Under the pieces are notes generated by a model. The model saw only the letters and a list, made by a program, of their open reading frames with translations. It did no database searches and was not told the origin of the DNA. Made by a program: the position numbers and the translations under genes. DNA of 64,000 nt from Rhodothermales bacterium (GTDB lineage Bacteria; Bacteroidota; Rhodothermia; Rhodothermales; Bin80): NCBI GenBank assembly GCA_028278205.1, contig JANQES010000041.1, positions 21,669-85,668 of the forward strand, read 5' to 3'. Shown piece by piece: positions 1-8,680 of the stretch (position 1 is its first letter; each line of letters opens with the position of its first letter).

Positions 1-114
1 GGCGGTGGCTTTCACTCTATTGCTGAGGAGATGCGATCCGCGAGTCGCGTAGGTGACCATCCCGACTTACGCACCTACTACGTTGGTTTCCGTCTTGTGA
101 AGGAGGATTTGTGA
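1..114 (+). CDS. C-terminus of a formylglycine-generating-enzyme (FGE/SUMF1)-like protein, partial
   Basis: The window opens inside a gene read in frame 1 and ending at TGA 112-114; 37 residues are visible. The tail has the pattern G-G-x-F ... E-x-x-R-S-A-x-R ... D-L-R-T-Y-Y-V-G-F-R-L-V, which is the typical end of the FGE-sulfatase fold (RSAxR followed by GFRLV). The family includes true sulfatase-activating enzymes and many secreted proteins of unknown role; the active-site cysteines would lie upstream of the window, so function cannot be decided. An inverted repeat follows the stop and probably ends transcription. Confidence 0.75.
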   Translation, partial: GGGFHSIAEEMRSASRVGDHPDLRTYYVGFRLVKEDL

Positions 115-122
115 GGGTGGGA

Positions 123-203
123 AGACCTGACAGGGTTGCCCTGCAACGAGCCAAAAAGCTCGAAAAGACAAAACCAGGGTGACGCAAAAAACCTGTCAGG
201 TCT
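123..203. repeat. Inverted repeat AGACCTGACAGG / CCTGTCAGGTCT
   Basis: Twelve-base arms at 123-134 and 192-203 are exact reverse complements, separated by 57 bases that include a smaller AGCCAAAAAGCTC hairpin. It lies between two convergent genes, so it may act as a bidirectional terminator; it also looks like one of the window's short palindromic intergenic elements. Only one copy is seen here. Confidence 0.6.
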
Positions 204-218
204 CGCGAGACCACATCC

Positions 219-851
219 TCAACGCCGCACCAGCTTAAAGCCGAAGTTCGGGCCGAAGCCCTGGGCGTAGGCCAGGCTGATCCACAGCATCGCCAGATGC
301 TCCAGCAGGCGCGACGCGGTGAGGCCGCCGGCATCGACCACCTCGAAGCCGGGGTCTTCGGCCAGGCCGGCGACGGTTTGTTTGGCCTCGGCGTCGTCGC
401 CGCAGATGAACATGGTGAGGGGTGCGCCGTCGTAGAGCGGGTCTTGCATGTTGCCGCTGCCGGTGGTGTTGAAGGCTTTGACGGTGCGCGCCCCGGCAGC
501 CCACGCCGCCACCTGCTCGCCCGCCGACGTGTCGGCGCCGGTGTCGAGCCCGCTCAGGTCCGGCTTGAGCGGATTCGTGCAATCGACGACGATCTTGCCG
601 GTGAGGTCGCCCGCGCTGATGATCGCGCGCTCGGTGACGCTCCACGGCGTGGCGAAGACGACGATGTCGGAGGCGGCAGCGGCATTGGCGGCGGTGGCGG
701 CGCACGCATTCGGCCCGGCGCCGGCCACCAGATGTTGCGTTTTCTCGCCTTCGGGATCCCGCGAGCCGAAGACCACCTGATGGCCCTTCTGCGCCCATCG
801 CGTGCCCAGTGTGCCGCCTACATTACCCGTTCCAATGACTGCTATTTTCAT
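219..851 (-). CDS. NADPH-dependent F420 reductase-like / NAD(P)-binding oxidoreductase
   Basis: A 210-residue protein starting MKIAVIGTGNVGGTLG, a classic GxGxxG Rossmann motif at the extreme N-terminus, followed by a G-S-R-D segment that in this family selects NADP(H). Length and motif order match the F420-dependent NADP reductase/NpdG-like superfamily (NAD_binding_F420), many members of which occur in organisms without F420. I chose the ATG at 849-851; an in-frame ATG seven codons upstream is possible but would push the Rossmann motif away from the terminus. The exact substrate is unknown. Confidence 0.8.
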   Translation of the reverse strand: MKIAVIGTGNVGGTLGTRWAQKGHQVVFGSRDPEGEKTQHLVAGAGPNACAATAANAAAASDIVVFATPWSVTERAIISAGDLTGKIVVDCTNPLKPDLSGLDTGADTSAGEQVAAWAAGARTVKAFNTTGSGNMQDPLYDGAPLTMFICGDDAEAKQTVAGLAEDPGFEVVDAGGLTASRLLEHLAMLWISLAYAQGFGPNFGFKLVRR

Positions 852-868
852 GGTTTTGTCCGTTATTT

Positions 869-991
869 GCAACCGCAGATGGGCGCGGATAAACGCAGAT
901 GAAAGCAGAACGTGGCCCTATCTGCGTTCATCCGCGTTCATCTGACCCTATCTGCGGTTGCACTATCTGCGGTTGCACTATCTGCGGTTGC
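869..991. repeat. Family A element (GCAACCGCAGAT), copy 1
   Basis: The left arm begins GCAACCGCAGATGG and continues with CGCGGATAAACGCAGATG. The right arm is its approximate reverse complement and ends CTATCTGCGGTTGC. The right end is amplified: the unit CTATCTGCGGTTGCA occurs three times in tandem (about 948-991). The element ends three bases from the TAA stop of the minus-strand gene at 995. Confidence 0.9.
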
Positions 992-994
992 AAG

Positions 995-1843
995 TTATCG
1001 CCACGCGTCGGCGTGTTCTTCGGCGAACTGGCGGAAGGAGATTGGCGGGCGGCCCAGCACGTCGGCTACGTCCGGTGCGGTGGGCGCATACCAGCCCTGG
1101 CGGATGCCATCGTAGAGGAACAGAATCAGGTTGATATCCTCTGCCGGCATGCCCGCGGCGGTCATGCCCTGGCGCGCTTCGTCCTGGGTGATGGCAACGA
1201 AGGGGATCGCGCGCCCGGCTGCGTCCGAGAGCACGGCGCAGGCTTCGGCATAGCTCAGCGAATCCGAGCTGGTGAGCGTGTATTCCTTGCCGGCGTGGCC
1301 ATCTTCGGTGAACGCCGCTGCTGCTACCGCCCCGATGTCGCGTGTGTCGATGAGGCTGTTTTTGCCGTCGCCGGTGGGCAGGTAGAGGCCGCCTTGCTGC
1401 CGGATCATGTCGCCCATATAGCCGGTGAAGTTTTGCATGAACCACGTGGGCCGCAGGATGGTGTAGTCCATGCCCGACGCCATCAGGTGCAACTCGACCC
1501 TGCGCAGGCCGCGCTCCGATTGGTCCACCCCCATCGCCGTCATCAAGACGACGTAGCCGACGCCGGCAGCTTTCGCCTGGTCGAGCAAGGGGATCATCTC
1601 CTGATCCGGCTCGTGGCTGGCGCCCTGAGACAGCAGGAACAGCCGCCCGGCGCCATCAAGGGCCGCCGCCCAGGTCTCAGGCCGCGCATAGTCGAATTCG
1701 ACAGGTTCGACACCCTGTGGGCCGCTGTACGTTTCCGGATGACGCGTAGCGGCTCGGACCGGCTCGCCGTGCTCGACCAGCAGCGAAACGAGCGGGCGAC
1801 CGACGTTGCCCGTCGCGCCGATAACGAGAATTGGTTGGCTCAT
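995..1843 (-). CDS. NmrA-family NAD(P)-binding protein (atypical SDR)
   Basis: A 282-residue protein beginning MSQPILVIGATGNVGRPL, with the GxxGxxG dinucleotide motif typical of NmrA/SDR_a5 atypical short-chain dehydrogenases. A central ILRPTWFMQNF segment is characteristic of NmrA-like quinone oxidoreductases of the QorB type. The active-site Tyr/Lys of classical SDRs is not obvious, as expected for this group. It is probably a soluble NAD(P)H-dependent reductase or redox-sensing protein. The stop TAA lies three bases from a family A repeat. The F420-reductase-like gene is on the same strand, 143 bases downstream, across the repeat. Confidence 0.85.
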   Translation of the reverse strand: MSQPILVIGATGNVGRPLVSLLVEHGEPVRAATRHPETYSGPQGVEPVEFDYARPETWAAALDGAGRLFLLSQGASHEPDQEMIPLLDQAKAAGVGYVVLMTAMGVDQSERGLRRVELHLMASGMDYTILRPTWFMQNFTGYMGDMIRQQGGLYLPTGDGKNSLIDTRDIGAVAAAAFTEDGHAGKEYTLTSSDSLSYAEACAVLSDAAGRAIPFVAITQDEARQGMTAAGMPAEDINLILFLYDGIRQGWYAPTAPDVADVLGRPPISFRQFAEEHADAWR

Positions 1844-1867
1844 TCGTTTTGTTCAGGTTTAGGATGT

Positions 1868-1899
1868 TTTTATTTTTTTGGTTCACCAAAAAAATAAAA
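1868..1899. terminator. Perfect AT-rich inverted repeat, possible bidirectional terminator
   Basis: Fourteen-base arms (T4 A T7 GG and CC A7 T A4) flank a TTCA loop without mismatch. The stem is AT-rich and so weak as an intrinsic terminator, but the T-runs on both strands fit one. It lies 24 bases upstream of the NmrA-like start codon, so it could instead be part of that promoter region. Confidence 0.4.
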
Positions 1900-1982
1900 G
1901 TCGATGCAAGAGCAGGAATCTAGGAACGCCGTGCCGTTCTCCGAAATCGAACGGTCAGATACATCAGCTTTTTCACGATACA

Positions 1983-2092
1983 TGCAACCGCAGATGGACG
2001 CGGATAAACGCAGATGAGAGCGGAAGGCGGCCCAATCTGCGTTCATCTGCGCCCATCTGCCCTAATCTGCGGTTGCATGATCTGCGGTTGCA
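1983..2092. repeat. Family A element, copy 2
   Basis: Left arm GCAACCGCAGATGGACGCGG, right arm ending ATCTGCGGTTGC with one extra tandem copy of the terminal unit. It occupies most of the 1844-2222 gap between the divergent NmrA-like and sensor-kinase genes. The rest of the gap probably holds promoters for both; I could not assign them reliably. Confidence 0.9.
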
Positions 2093-2222
2093 AAAAACTC
2101 TTGACGCGTTAAGCCAAACCCGTGCTGGGACGATATATTGTGGGATTCGATTTTATTAACAGAGGGTACACCGGGGAGGCCGTGATCGCAGGGCTTCCCG
2201 TTTGGTTTCGGAGGGCGTCGTC

Positions 2223-4484
2223 ATGAAGCGTAGCCTGGTACACGCTGAACAACAAGAGCCTGCGCCGTCTGCCTCGACGCGTTTTTTTCGCAGGATGGTT
2301 TACGCAAAGGAATATGTGATCATCGCGGGGCTGTTCGTCGTGGTGGTGGCCGGGCTGGCGTTGGTGACCTACGGGGGGGTGGAGGTGCTCTCGTCGGTGC
2401 GGGCTTATACCAACGCCGAGGCGCTCTATTCGAAAGCCCAGAAAGACGCCGTCTATTATCTGCATCATTATGCCATCTCCGAACAAGAAGCCTATTTCGA
2501 GAGATATGAGGCGGCTATCGCCGTGCCGCTGGGCTACCGGCAGGCCCGCGCCGAACTAGACAAGCCCAACCCCGATCCGGAGATCATCCGGCAAGGCATG
2601 ATTCAGGGACGCATCAACCCCGACGACGCCGACGGGCCGATCTGGTTGTTTAGCCTGCTGCGCCGCGTCGGCCCGGCCACGCAGACCATTCGTATCTGGG
2701 GCGAGGCCGATCTGCTGGTGGCCCAACTCCAGAACGTCGCCGGCCTGATCCGCCAGGAAGTTCGTTCCGGTGAACCCGATGCGCAGCGGGTGGCGGCGCT
2801 CTTGCAGGAAGTCGAACGCATCAACGTCAACCTGACCACGCTCGAAGACGCCTTTTCGAACACGCTCGGCGTGGCGGCCCGGCAGGTGCGGCGCGTCGTG
2901 TTACTTTGCGTGCTGGTGGCGGCGTTGCTGCTGCTGGGGCTGGGGCTGATTCCGTCGTGGCGGTTGTTCAAACGGGTTAAAGATTCCGAAGAAAAATTCC
3001 GCCGCCTCTTCGAACAATCGCGCGACTCGATTGTGGTCGTCACGCTCGACGGGCAGGTGGCCTACGCCAACCCGGCAGCCTACGAACTCTTCGGCTATCC
3101 CGCATCGGCTTACACCGAAGGGCGCCGGCCTGAGCTTCCGCTGAAAGACTACTTCGTCAGCGACTCCGAGCACCGCGAAGTGCGCCAGGCCCTCAGGCGC
3201 GACGGCTTCATCCGCAACTTCGAACTCCAACTGTGCCGCACCGACGGCAGCGTCTTCGACGCACTCGCAACGGCGATGCTCATCCGAGACCGGCAGGGTC
3301 GCCCCGTCAGTTTCGAATGCATCCTGCGCGACGTCAGCGAGCGCAAGCGCACCGAACGGCGGATGCGCCTCTTAGAACGCGCCGTCGAAGCCAGCGGCAA
3401 CGTCATCCTCATCAGCGACGCCACCCGGCCCGACTTCCCGGTCGTCTACGTCAACCCGGCCTTCGAACGCATCACCGGCTATACCACCGACGAGGCCATC
3501 GGGCGCAACGGCTTCTTCGTGCTCAGCGCCGACGAAGGCGAGGCCGAGCAACAACTCGGCCTGCTCCAACGCGCGCTCGAAGACGGCGACGAAAGCCGCG
3601 TCGTCTTGCGCAACTATCGCAAAGACGGCACACTGCTCTGGAATGAAGTCCGCTTTGCGCCCGTCTACGACGCCGGCGGCTCGCTCATCAACTACGTCGG
3701 CATCCAGACCGATATCACCGAAGGCAAAGAGGCGCAGGATACGCTGAAGAAGGCGCTTCAGAAAGAGAAAGAACTCAGCGAACTCCAGGCGCGCTTCGTC
3801 TCGATGGCCTCGCACGAATTCCGCACGCCGCTGGCAACGATCCTGTCATCGGCGGAACTCGTCGAACGGTTCCGTCATCAATGGGACGACGACCGCACGC
3901 TCAAGCACCTGCGCCGCATCCAGACCAGCGTCCAGGCGCTGACCAACCTGCTCGAAAACGTGCTGCTGGTGGGCAAGGTCGAAGCCGGGCGGCTGCTCTT
4001 CCAGATTCGGGAGATGGAACTGGGCACCTTCTGCCGCGAACTCATCGAAGAAGTCTGGGCCGGCCACGGCGGCGGGCGGCGCATCGAAGTCAACGTCCCG
4101 CCGCATCCGGTGCAGGCCCAGGCCGACCCTGATCTGTTGCGCTATCTGTTGAGCAACCTGCTGACCAACGCCGCCAAATATTCGCCGCCCGACGGCGTGG
4201 TTCGCTTTACGCTGGAGCAGCGCGCCGGGCGGGCCTTCTTCCGCGTCCGCGACGAAGGCATCGGGATTCCAGAAGAGGATCTTCGTAACATCGCCAAGCC
4301 GTTTCACCGGGGGCGCAACGCCGAGACCATTCCGGGCACGGGCCTCGGCCTGTCGATTGCGCACCGCGCCGTCGAACTCCACGGGGGCGTCTTGACGATA
4401 GACAGTAAAGAAGGCCAGGGCACGCTCGTGGCCGTCGCCATCCCCCTGCGGCCTCAGAAAAACCCTGCGGCGGCGCCCGCCTGA
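2223..4484 (+). CDS. Membrane sensor histidine kinase with two PAS domains
   Basis: A 753-residue kinase. In order: cytoplasmic tail; membrane segment near residues 31-50; extracytoplasmic domain of about 170 residues; second membrane segment near 225-245; PAS (residues about 260-370); second PAS with PAC tail ending DITEGKEAQ (about 390-500); a short coiled coil; HisKA with MASHEFRTPLATIL as phosphoacceptor; HATPase with NLLTNAAKYS (N box), DEGIGIPEED (G1) and GTGLGLSI (G2). I preferred ATG 2223 because GGAG lies eight to eleven bases before it; a TTG start at 2202 is also open. Four bases separate it from the next gene, a receiver-kinase hybrid, so the two probably form one phosphorelay operon. 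The signal sensed is unknown. Confidence 0.92.
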   Translation: MKRSLVHAEQQEPAPSASTRFFRRMVYAKEYVIIAGLFVVVVAGLALVTYGGVEVLSSVRAYTNAEALYSKAQKDAVYYLHHYAISEQEAYFERYEAAIAVPLGYRQARAELDKPNPDPEIIRQGMIQGRINPDDADGPIWLFSLLRRVGPATQTIRIWGEADLLVAQLQNVAGLIRQEVRSGEPDAQRVAALLQEVERINVNLTTLEDAFSNTLGVAARQVRRVVLLCVLVAALLLLGLGLIPSWRLFKRVKDSEEKFRRLFEQSRDSIVVVTLDGQVAYANPAAYELFGYPASAYTEGRRPELPLKDYFVSDSEHREVRQALRRDGFIRNFELQLCRTDGSVFDALATAMLIRDRQGRPVSFECILRDVSERKRTERRMRLLERAVEASGNVILISDATRPDFPVVYVNPAFERITGYTTDEAIGRNGFFVLSADEGEAEQQLGLLQRALEDGDESRVVLRNYRKDGTLLWNEVRFAPVYDAGGSLINYVGIQTDITEGKEAQDTLKKALQKEKELSELQARFVSMASHEFRTPLATILSSAELVERFRHQWDDDRTLKHLRRIQTSVQALTNLLENVLLVGKVEAGRLLFQIREMELGTFCRELIEEVWAGHGGGRRIEVNVPPHPVQAQADPDLLRYLLSNLLTNAAKYSPPDGVVRFTLEQRAGRAFFRVRDEGIGIPEEDLRNIAKPFHRGRNAETIPGTGLGLSIAHRAVELHGGVLTIDSKEGQGTLVAVAIPLRPQKNPAAAPA

Positions 4485-4488
4485 GCTT

Positions 4489-5583
4489 ATGCATACCATC
4501 CTCGTCATTGAAGACGATCCCGACGTCCGCGATAATATTCAGGATTTGTTGACGGGCGAAGACTATCTCGTCGTGCCGGCTTCCGGCGGGCGAGAGGGGC
4601 TCAAAGAAGCCCACCTGCGCCAACCCGACCTGATCATCTGCGATGTGATGATGCCCGACGTAGACGGCTATGATGTGCTACGCGAGCTGCGCATGAAGCC
4701 CGACACGATGACCATCCCCTTCATGTTCGTCACGGCCAAAGCCAGCCGCGAAGATCAACGCGCCGGCATGGACCTCGGCGCCGACGACTACCTCGTCAAG
4801 CCGTTTACCGCCGAGGAACTGCTCAAGGCCGTCCGCACCCGCCTCGAACGCCGCGACGCACATACGCTCTGGTATCAGGAACGGATCGAAAAGCTGCGCA
4901 GCAACCTCTCGCGCACCCTGCCGCACGAACTGCGCACGCCGCTCTCGTGCATCCTGGGCTATTCGGAATTTCTGCTGGAGATCTACGATACCGTCGAGCC
5001 GGACGAGTTGCGCGGGATGCTCACGGAAATCCGCGCTTCGGGCAAACGCCTGGAGCAACTCGTCGAAAACTATTACCTCTACGCCCAGCTCGAAATCTCG
5101 TCCACCGACCCGGTCTGGCGTTCGTCGATGCTAATTCAGGGCCTGAGCCATCCCGGCCAGGTGGTGACCACGGCGGCCCAGGTCGTAGCCGAGAACCACG
5201 GGCGCACCGCTGATCTGCAACTGAACATGGCCGACGGCAGTGCCCGCATGCAAGACATCTACCTCGGCAAAGTCGTCGAAGCGCTGGTCGATAACGCGTT
5301 CAAATTTTCCGACGCCGGCACGCCGGTGCTGGTGGAGGGCCTCCGCGAAAAGGATTTTTACGTGATCGCGATAACCGACCAGGGGCGCGGCATGGACGAC
5401 GATCAACTCCAGCAACTCGGCGCTTTTGTGCAATTCGAGCGCGACCAGTATGAACAGCAGGGCCTGGGCCTGGGCCTGAGCATCGCCCGCCGCCTGACTG
5501 AACTCCACCAAGGCGCCCTCCGCGTAGAAAGCATCCCCGGCGAAGGCTCGACGGTTTGGGTCTGGCTGCCGCTGGCGGACTGA
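4489..5583 (+). CDS. Response-regulator receiver / histidine kinase hybrid
   Basis: A 364-residue soluble protein. The receiver domain spans residues 1-120: acidic pocket E8-D9-D10, phosphoacceptor D52 in the CDVMMPD motif, T82 and K104 in LVKPF. A kinase half follows: H146 in LPHELRTPLSC, then a HATPase with DNAFKFSDAG, DQGRGMDDDQ and GLGLGLSIARR. There is no DNA-binding domain, so it presumably relays phosphate from the upstream PAS kinase, or signals by its own kinase activity. Start codon ATG 4489 lies four bases after the upstream stop, implying co-transcription. No output partner is visible nearby; the downstream gene is convergent. Confidence 0.92.
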   Translation: MHTILVIEDDPDVRDNIQDLLTGEDYLVVPASGGREGLKEAHLRQPDLIICDVMMPDVDGYDVLRELRMKPDTMTIPFMFVTAKASREDQRAGMDLGADDYLVKPFTAEELLKAVRTRLERRDAHTLWYQERIEKLRSNLSRTLPHELRTPLSCILGYSEFLLEIYDTVEPDELRGMLTEIRASGKRLEQLVENYYLYAQLEISSTDPVWRSSMLIQGLSHPGQVVTTAAQVVAENHGRTADLQLNMADGSARMQDIYLGKVVEALVDNAFKFSDAGTPVLVEGLREKDFYVIAITDQGRGMDDDQLQQLGAFVQFERDQYEQQGLGLGLSIARRLTELHQGALRVESIPGEGSTVWVWLPLAD

Positions 5584-5586
5584 GTT

Positions 5587-5738
5587 GAGAAAGGGAGAGT
5601 GGGGGAGAGGGAGAAAGGGGGATGTTTAGAAAAAAGTGATTGCGGGATCGCAACGTCTTTCAGGAACAGCCGACCTCTTTCAATTCTATTTTCCTGGTAT
5701 TCATCGTCATTCTCCCTCTCACCCTTTCCCCCTCTCAC
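5587..5738. repeat. Purine-rich inverted element (GAGAGGGAGAAAGGGGG), copy 1
   Basis: A purine-rich arm (5587-5632) and a pyrimidine-rich arm (5708-5738) are approximate reverse complements around an inner segment of about 75 bases. The element fills the gap between convergent genes, and its right arm supplies the TGA stop of the PAQR-family gene. A second element of the same composition lies at 8897-8989. Confidence 0.75.
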
Positions 5739-6382
5739 AAATAAAGCGCCAGCGCCAGGTAATGGCAGAGGCTGCCGCCGAGGACGAAGACGTGCCAGAT
5801 GGCATGGTTGTACGGCAGCCGTTCCCACGCGTAAAACACGACGCCGCCCGTGTAGAGCAAGCCGCCGGCAGCCATCCACGCGATGCAGCCCAGCGGCGCG
5901 GCGGCCAGCAGCGGCTTCGCCACGACGATGGCCAGCCAGCCCATGACGATGTAGATAATCGTAGAGACCACGCCGAAGCGGCCTGTGAAGAAAAGTTTGA
6001 ACACGATGCCTACCAGCGCGATGCCCCATTCCAGGCACAGCAACGTCCAAGCCCAGCCGCCGTCGAAGTAGAGCAGCGCAAACGGCGTGTAGGTGCCGGC
6101 GATGAGCAAATAAATGGCGCTGTGATCGACGATGCGGAAGATGCGCTTGAGGTCGGGCTTTTGAAAAATGTGATAGAGCGTCGAGGCCGCGTACATGAAG
6201 ACGAGGGTGCCGCCGAAGATGCTGCATCCTACCATCAGGCTGATCTCGCCGCGCGCGACGGCCATCACAATGAGGATGGGCAATCCGATGATACTCAGCA
6301 CAGCGCCGATGCCGTGTGTGATGCTATTGGCCCACTCTTCCGCCCGCGTCGGCGCCGGTATGTTTAAAGTGGTCGATTTCAT
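5735..6382 (-). CDS. Hemolysin III / PAQR-family membrane protein (TrhA type)
   Basis: A 215-residue polytopic protein with about seven membrane segments. It carries the family's early E-E-W-A-N-S-I-T-H-G motif, the HIF..PDLKRIFRIVDHSAIYLLIAGTY-type core (IVDHSAIYLLIAG) and a late YNHAIWHVFVLGGS motif, whose His residues bind metal in PAQR hydrolases. Bacterial homologues influence membrane energetics and lipid homeostasis. I chose the start at 6382 because GGAAG lies six to ten bases upstream. The stop codon is contributed by the edge of the purine-rich repeat. Confidence 0.9.
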   Translation of the reverse strand: MKSTTLNIPAPTRAEEWANSITHGIGAVLSIIGLPILIVMAVARGEISLMVGCSIFGGTLVFMYAASTLYHIFQKPDLKRIFRIVDHSAIYLLIAGTYTPFALLYFDGGWAWTLLCLEWGIALVGIVFKLFFTGRFGVVSTIIYIVMGWLAIVVAKPLLAAAPLGCIAWMAAGGLLYTGGVVFYAWERLPYNHAIWHVFVLGGSLCHYLALALYL

Positions 6383-6577
6383 GGGTACTTCCTTTCTAGT
6401 AAACGGATGCCTGTTCGGGGTCAACCGAAAAAATGGGCTGCCCTCTACTTATAAAGCGTAAAACGCGCGCCGAACCACTCAACATTACACCCATTTTTTT
6501 GGTTCAAGCTCGAAGGAGTGCGTTGTCTTCTATTCTCTACTATCATTACGACATATAGTTTAATAAAAAAATAAACA

Positions 6578-6621
6578 CTTCCAATTTGCCTCATTTGCCC
6601 ATTTGCCTCATTTGCCCTCAC
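6578..6621. repeat. Tandem ATTTGCCTC/ATTTGCCC repeat
   Basis: The string AATTTGCCTCATTTGCCC is followed at once by ATTTGCCTCATTTGCCCTCA, i.e. four near-identical 9-mers. It runs into the stop (TCA 6618-6620) of the minus-strand SDR gene. It is one arm only of what elsewhere would be an inverted element. Confidence 0.6.
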
Positions 6622-7409
6622 GTCACTTTTGCCTTGCGCAGGATGCGGTTGAGCAGGCCGGGCCAGAAACGCTTGAGATACACCGCTGCCGTCTCCTGGC
6701 CGCCGATATAAACTTCGGCCTTCCCGCGTTCGAGGGCGCGGAGGATTTTGGCGGCGCAGCGTTCCGGCGCCAGGCCGTTTCGCTGGCCGTCGTCCATGAT
6801 GCCGTAAGCCGAGCCGTCGGCTTTGAGGGCGTTGCGTGAGACGTCGGTGCGGACGTAGCCGGGGCAGATCAGCGTCACGCGCAGGCCGGCGTCGTGTATC
6901 TCGGCCCGGAGCGAATCGAAGAAGCCGTGCAGCGCATGTTTCGACGCCGCATAGGCCGACCGCTTCGGCGAGCCGAACTTGCCGACGAGGCTGCTCACCA
7001 CCGCGATGTGCCCCGCCCCGCGCTCAAGCATCGACGGCAGCACGGCCTTGGTCAGGGCAATCGTGCCGAAGAAGTTGACTTCCATGATGCGCCGGTCTAC
7101 GGCGAGGTCGGTCTCGGCGGCCTGTCCGCGCTGGCTGATGCCGCCGTTGTTGATGAGCACGTCGATAGCGCCGCTGTGCGCCAGGGCCTGCGGCACCGCC
7201 GCCGCTATCGAGGCCGGGTCGGCCAGGTCGAGCGGGAGGATGAGGTGGCGCTCCGGGTTGGCGCAGGCGGCCTGCACCGCGCGCAGCTTCTCCACGCGCC
7301 GCGCCGAAAGAATCAGCCGCGCTCCCTGCGCCGCCAACGCATACGCCACTGCTTCGCCAATGCCCGACGACGCCCCGGTGAGCCAGACCGTTTTGCCTTC
7401 AAAAAACAT
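6618..7409 (-). CDS. Classical short-chain dehydrogenase/reductase
   Basis: A 263-residue SDR. Visible motifs: TGASSGIG cofactor loop at residues 10-17; the NNGG variant of the NNAG motif in LINNGGIS; the catalytic Ser in VVSSLVGKFG; the Y-x-x-x-K pair in YAASKHALHGF. The C-terminal part predicts a hydrophobic helix (AAVYLKRFWPGLLNRIL) as in the dehydrogenase/reductase SDR family member 7-like group. It probably reduces a lipid or steroid-like carbonyl with NADPH; the substrate is not deducible. The stop lies inside a small tandem repeat and a 29-base palindrome sits just upstream of the start. Confidence 0.9.
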   Translation of the reverse strand: MFFEGKTVWLTGASSGIGEAVAYALAAQGARLILSARRVEKLRAVQAACANPERHLILPLDLADPASIAAAVPQALAHSGAIDVLINNGGISQRGQAAETDLAVDRRIMEVNFFGTIALTKAVLPSMLERGAGHIAVVSSLVGKFGSPKRSAYAASKHALHGFFDSLRAEIHDAGLRVTLICPGYVRTDVSRNALKADGSAYGIMDDGQRNGLAPERCAAKILRALERGKAEVYIGGQETAAVYLKRFWPGLLNRILRKAKVT

Positions 7410-7420
7410 CGCGGTTCGGA

Positions 7421-7449
7421 TTTTAAATTTTGGATTCCAAAATTTAAAA
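7421..7449. repeat. Perfect AT-rich palindrome of the CCAAAAT family
   Basis: TTTTAAATTTTGGA, one central T, TCCAAAATTTAAAA: fourteen-base arms without mismatch, twelve bases upstream of the SDR start codon. The heptamer ATTTTGG is the unit of the larger elements at 10770, 14609, 33793 and 37543. Confidence 0.7.
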
Positions 7450-7461
7450 AAATAAAGAAAA

Positions 7462-7490
7462 GGGTCCGCCGCGCCATCGCCGGCAGACCC
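7462..7490 (-). terminator. Intrinsic terminator of the DUF4097-like gene
   Basis: On the minus strand GGGTCTGCCG and CGGCGGACCC pair around a nine-base loop and are followed by TTTTCTTTATTTTTTT. This GC-rich stem plus U-run lies about 105 bases beyond the stop of the gene at 7595. Confidence 0.75.
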
Positions 7491-7507
7491 CTTTCCGGTT
7501 GGGGGGG

Positions 7508-7591
7508 CGTTCGTTCGTCATCCGGCGATCCGTGTTGAGGGGAGCGCCGGGCGCGCCGACACAGACCACGAACCGCGGACGACGAACAACG
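7508..7591. repeat. Inverted element GTTCGTCRTCCG / CGGACGACGAAC
   Basis: Approximate inverted arms of about 25 bases at 7508-7534 and 7567-7591 surround a GC-rich centre. It starts three bases from the TAA stop of the minus-strand gene at 7595, the same stop-proximal placement as family A. Single copy in this window. Confidence 0.55.
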
Positions 7592-7594
7592 AGC

Positions 7595-8680
7595 TTATTT
7601 CTTGAGGATCTTGACGCTGCCGCCGGAGCTACGCAGGGTCACCAGCGGGCCGCCGCCGTTGATCTTGCCTTGCAGGTGCGTCTTGGAAAGCTCGCCCTCA
7701 ACCTCGACGTCGAGTTCGGTCCGGACGCGCCCGCCCGAGGCTTTGGCGTCGAGGTCGATGCTGGCGCTTTCGGTCAGCTTCAGCGTGACGGTGCCGCCGG
7801 AGGTCTGGAGCGTCATCGGGCCGTTGGGCGCTTGCTCCAACTCGGCGGTCACGCTGCCGCCGGAGGTCTTGGCGTTGGCGTTGCCGTAGATCTCTTTGAG
7901 CCGGATGCTGCCGCCCGAGGTCTTCGCCTGGACGTCGCCTTTGGCGTTCTCGATGGTGATCGAACCGCCGGAGGTGTGGCTATCGACCGGGCCGGCGATG
8001 GCGCGCGCGGTGATCGAGCCGCCGGAGGTTTTCAACTGGGCAGGCCCGCCGAGATCTTCCGCCGTGATCGAACCGCCCGAAGTTTTGGCCACGACCGGCC
8101 CGTCGATGTCGACGGATTTGACGGAGCCGCCAGAGGTGCGCAGTTCGGCTTCGCCTTCGAAGTGGGCAGCCATGATGCTGCCGCCGGAGGTCTTGACCTT
8201 GACGTCGAACTCGCGCGGGACGGTGACTTTGTATTCGACGTGGAGGCGTCTGCGGCGTCTGCGTTCAGACTCGTAGTCGCCTTCAACACTGACGCCGTCG
8301 GAGTCCTGGTCGAAATCGACCTCGAAGTTATCGAAGAGTTCTTCGGCATCGCGTTCGTTGACGTCGTTGGCGCCTTTGATGATCGTCACGGTGACCTCAT
8401 TGCCGCCTTCGCCGAGGACGTTTACCTTGCCGAAGTCGGTGTCGAGCCAGAGCGTCTGGCCGGAGCGGACCTTAAAGGTCTTTTCGATGACCTGGATGTA
8501 GTCGAAGTCGCCGTCGTGCGAGCGGGTGGCGACTTCGTGAGCTTCGGCGTGTTCATGCTCGTGTACGGCATGTTCTTCGTGGACGTAGCCGTCGTTGCTC
8601 AGAGGGCCGGCCAGGGCGAAGGTGAGCAGGCCAATCAAGACCACGAGCGCTCCCAGAATCATGCGTCGGTCGCTAAACAT
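7595..8680 (-). CDS. Membrane-anchored DUF4097-family beta-repeat protein
   Basis: A 361-residue protein. It has an N-terminal hydrophobic segment (MILGALVVLIGLLTFALAG), a His/Glu-rich stretch and a domain with acidic DxDxDxD character. The C-terminal two thirds is built of about ten repeats of the form x-T-S-G-G-S-(I/V)-x-A, spaced about 17-20 residues apart. This is the signature of DUF4097/DUF4098-type right-handed beta-helix repeats that lie exposed on the cell surface or in the periplasm. The function of the family is unknown; some members sit with anti-sigma systems, but none is adjacent here. The reading frame stays open far upstream, but the signal anchor places the start at 8680 (or ATG 8662). 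Confidence 0.85.
   Translation of the reverse strand: MFSDRRMILGALVVLIGLLTFALAGPLSNDGYVHEEHAVHEHEHAEAHEVATRSHDGDFDYIQVIEKTFKVRSGQTLWLDTDFGKVNVLGEGGNEVTVTIIKGANDVNERDAEELFDNFEVDFDQDSDGVSVEGDYESERRRRRRLHVEYKVTVPREFDVKVKTSGGSIMAAHFEGEAELRTSGGSVKSVDIDGPVVAKTSGGSITAEDLGGPAQLKTSGGSITARAIAGPVDSHTSGGSITIENAKGDVQAKTSGGSIRLKEIYGNANAKTSGGSVTAELEQAPNGPMTLQTSGGTVTLKLTESASIDLDAKASGGRVRTELDVEVEGELSKTHLQGKINGGGPLVTLRSSGGSVKILKK

Noticed and set aside
297..902. Long plus-strand frame opposite the F420-reductase-like gene
   Set aside because: It mirrors a recognisable gene on the other strand and has low-complexity Gly/Ala/Arg content.
2101..2140. TTGACG ... TATATT promoter before the PAS kinase
   Set aside because: Spacing of about 27 bases does not fit a sigma-70 promoter, and the consensus of this lineage is uncertain.
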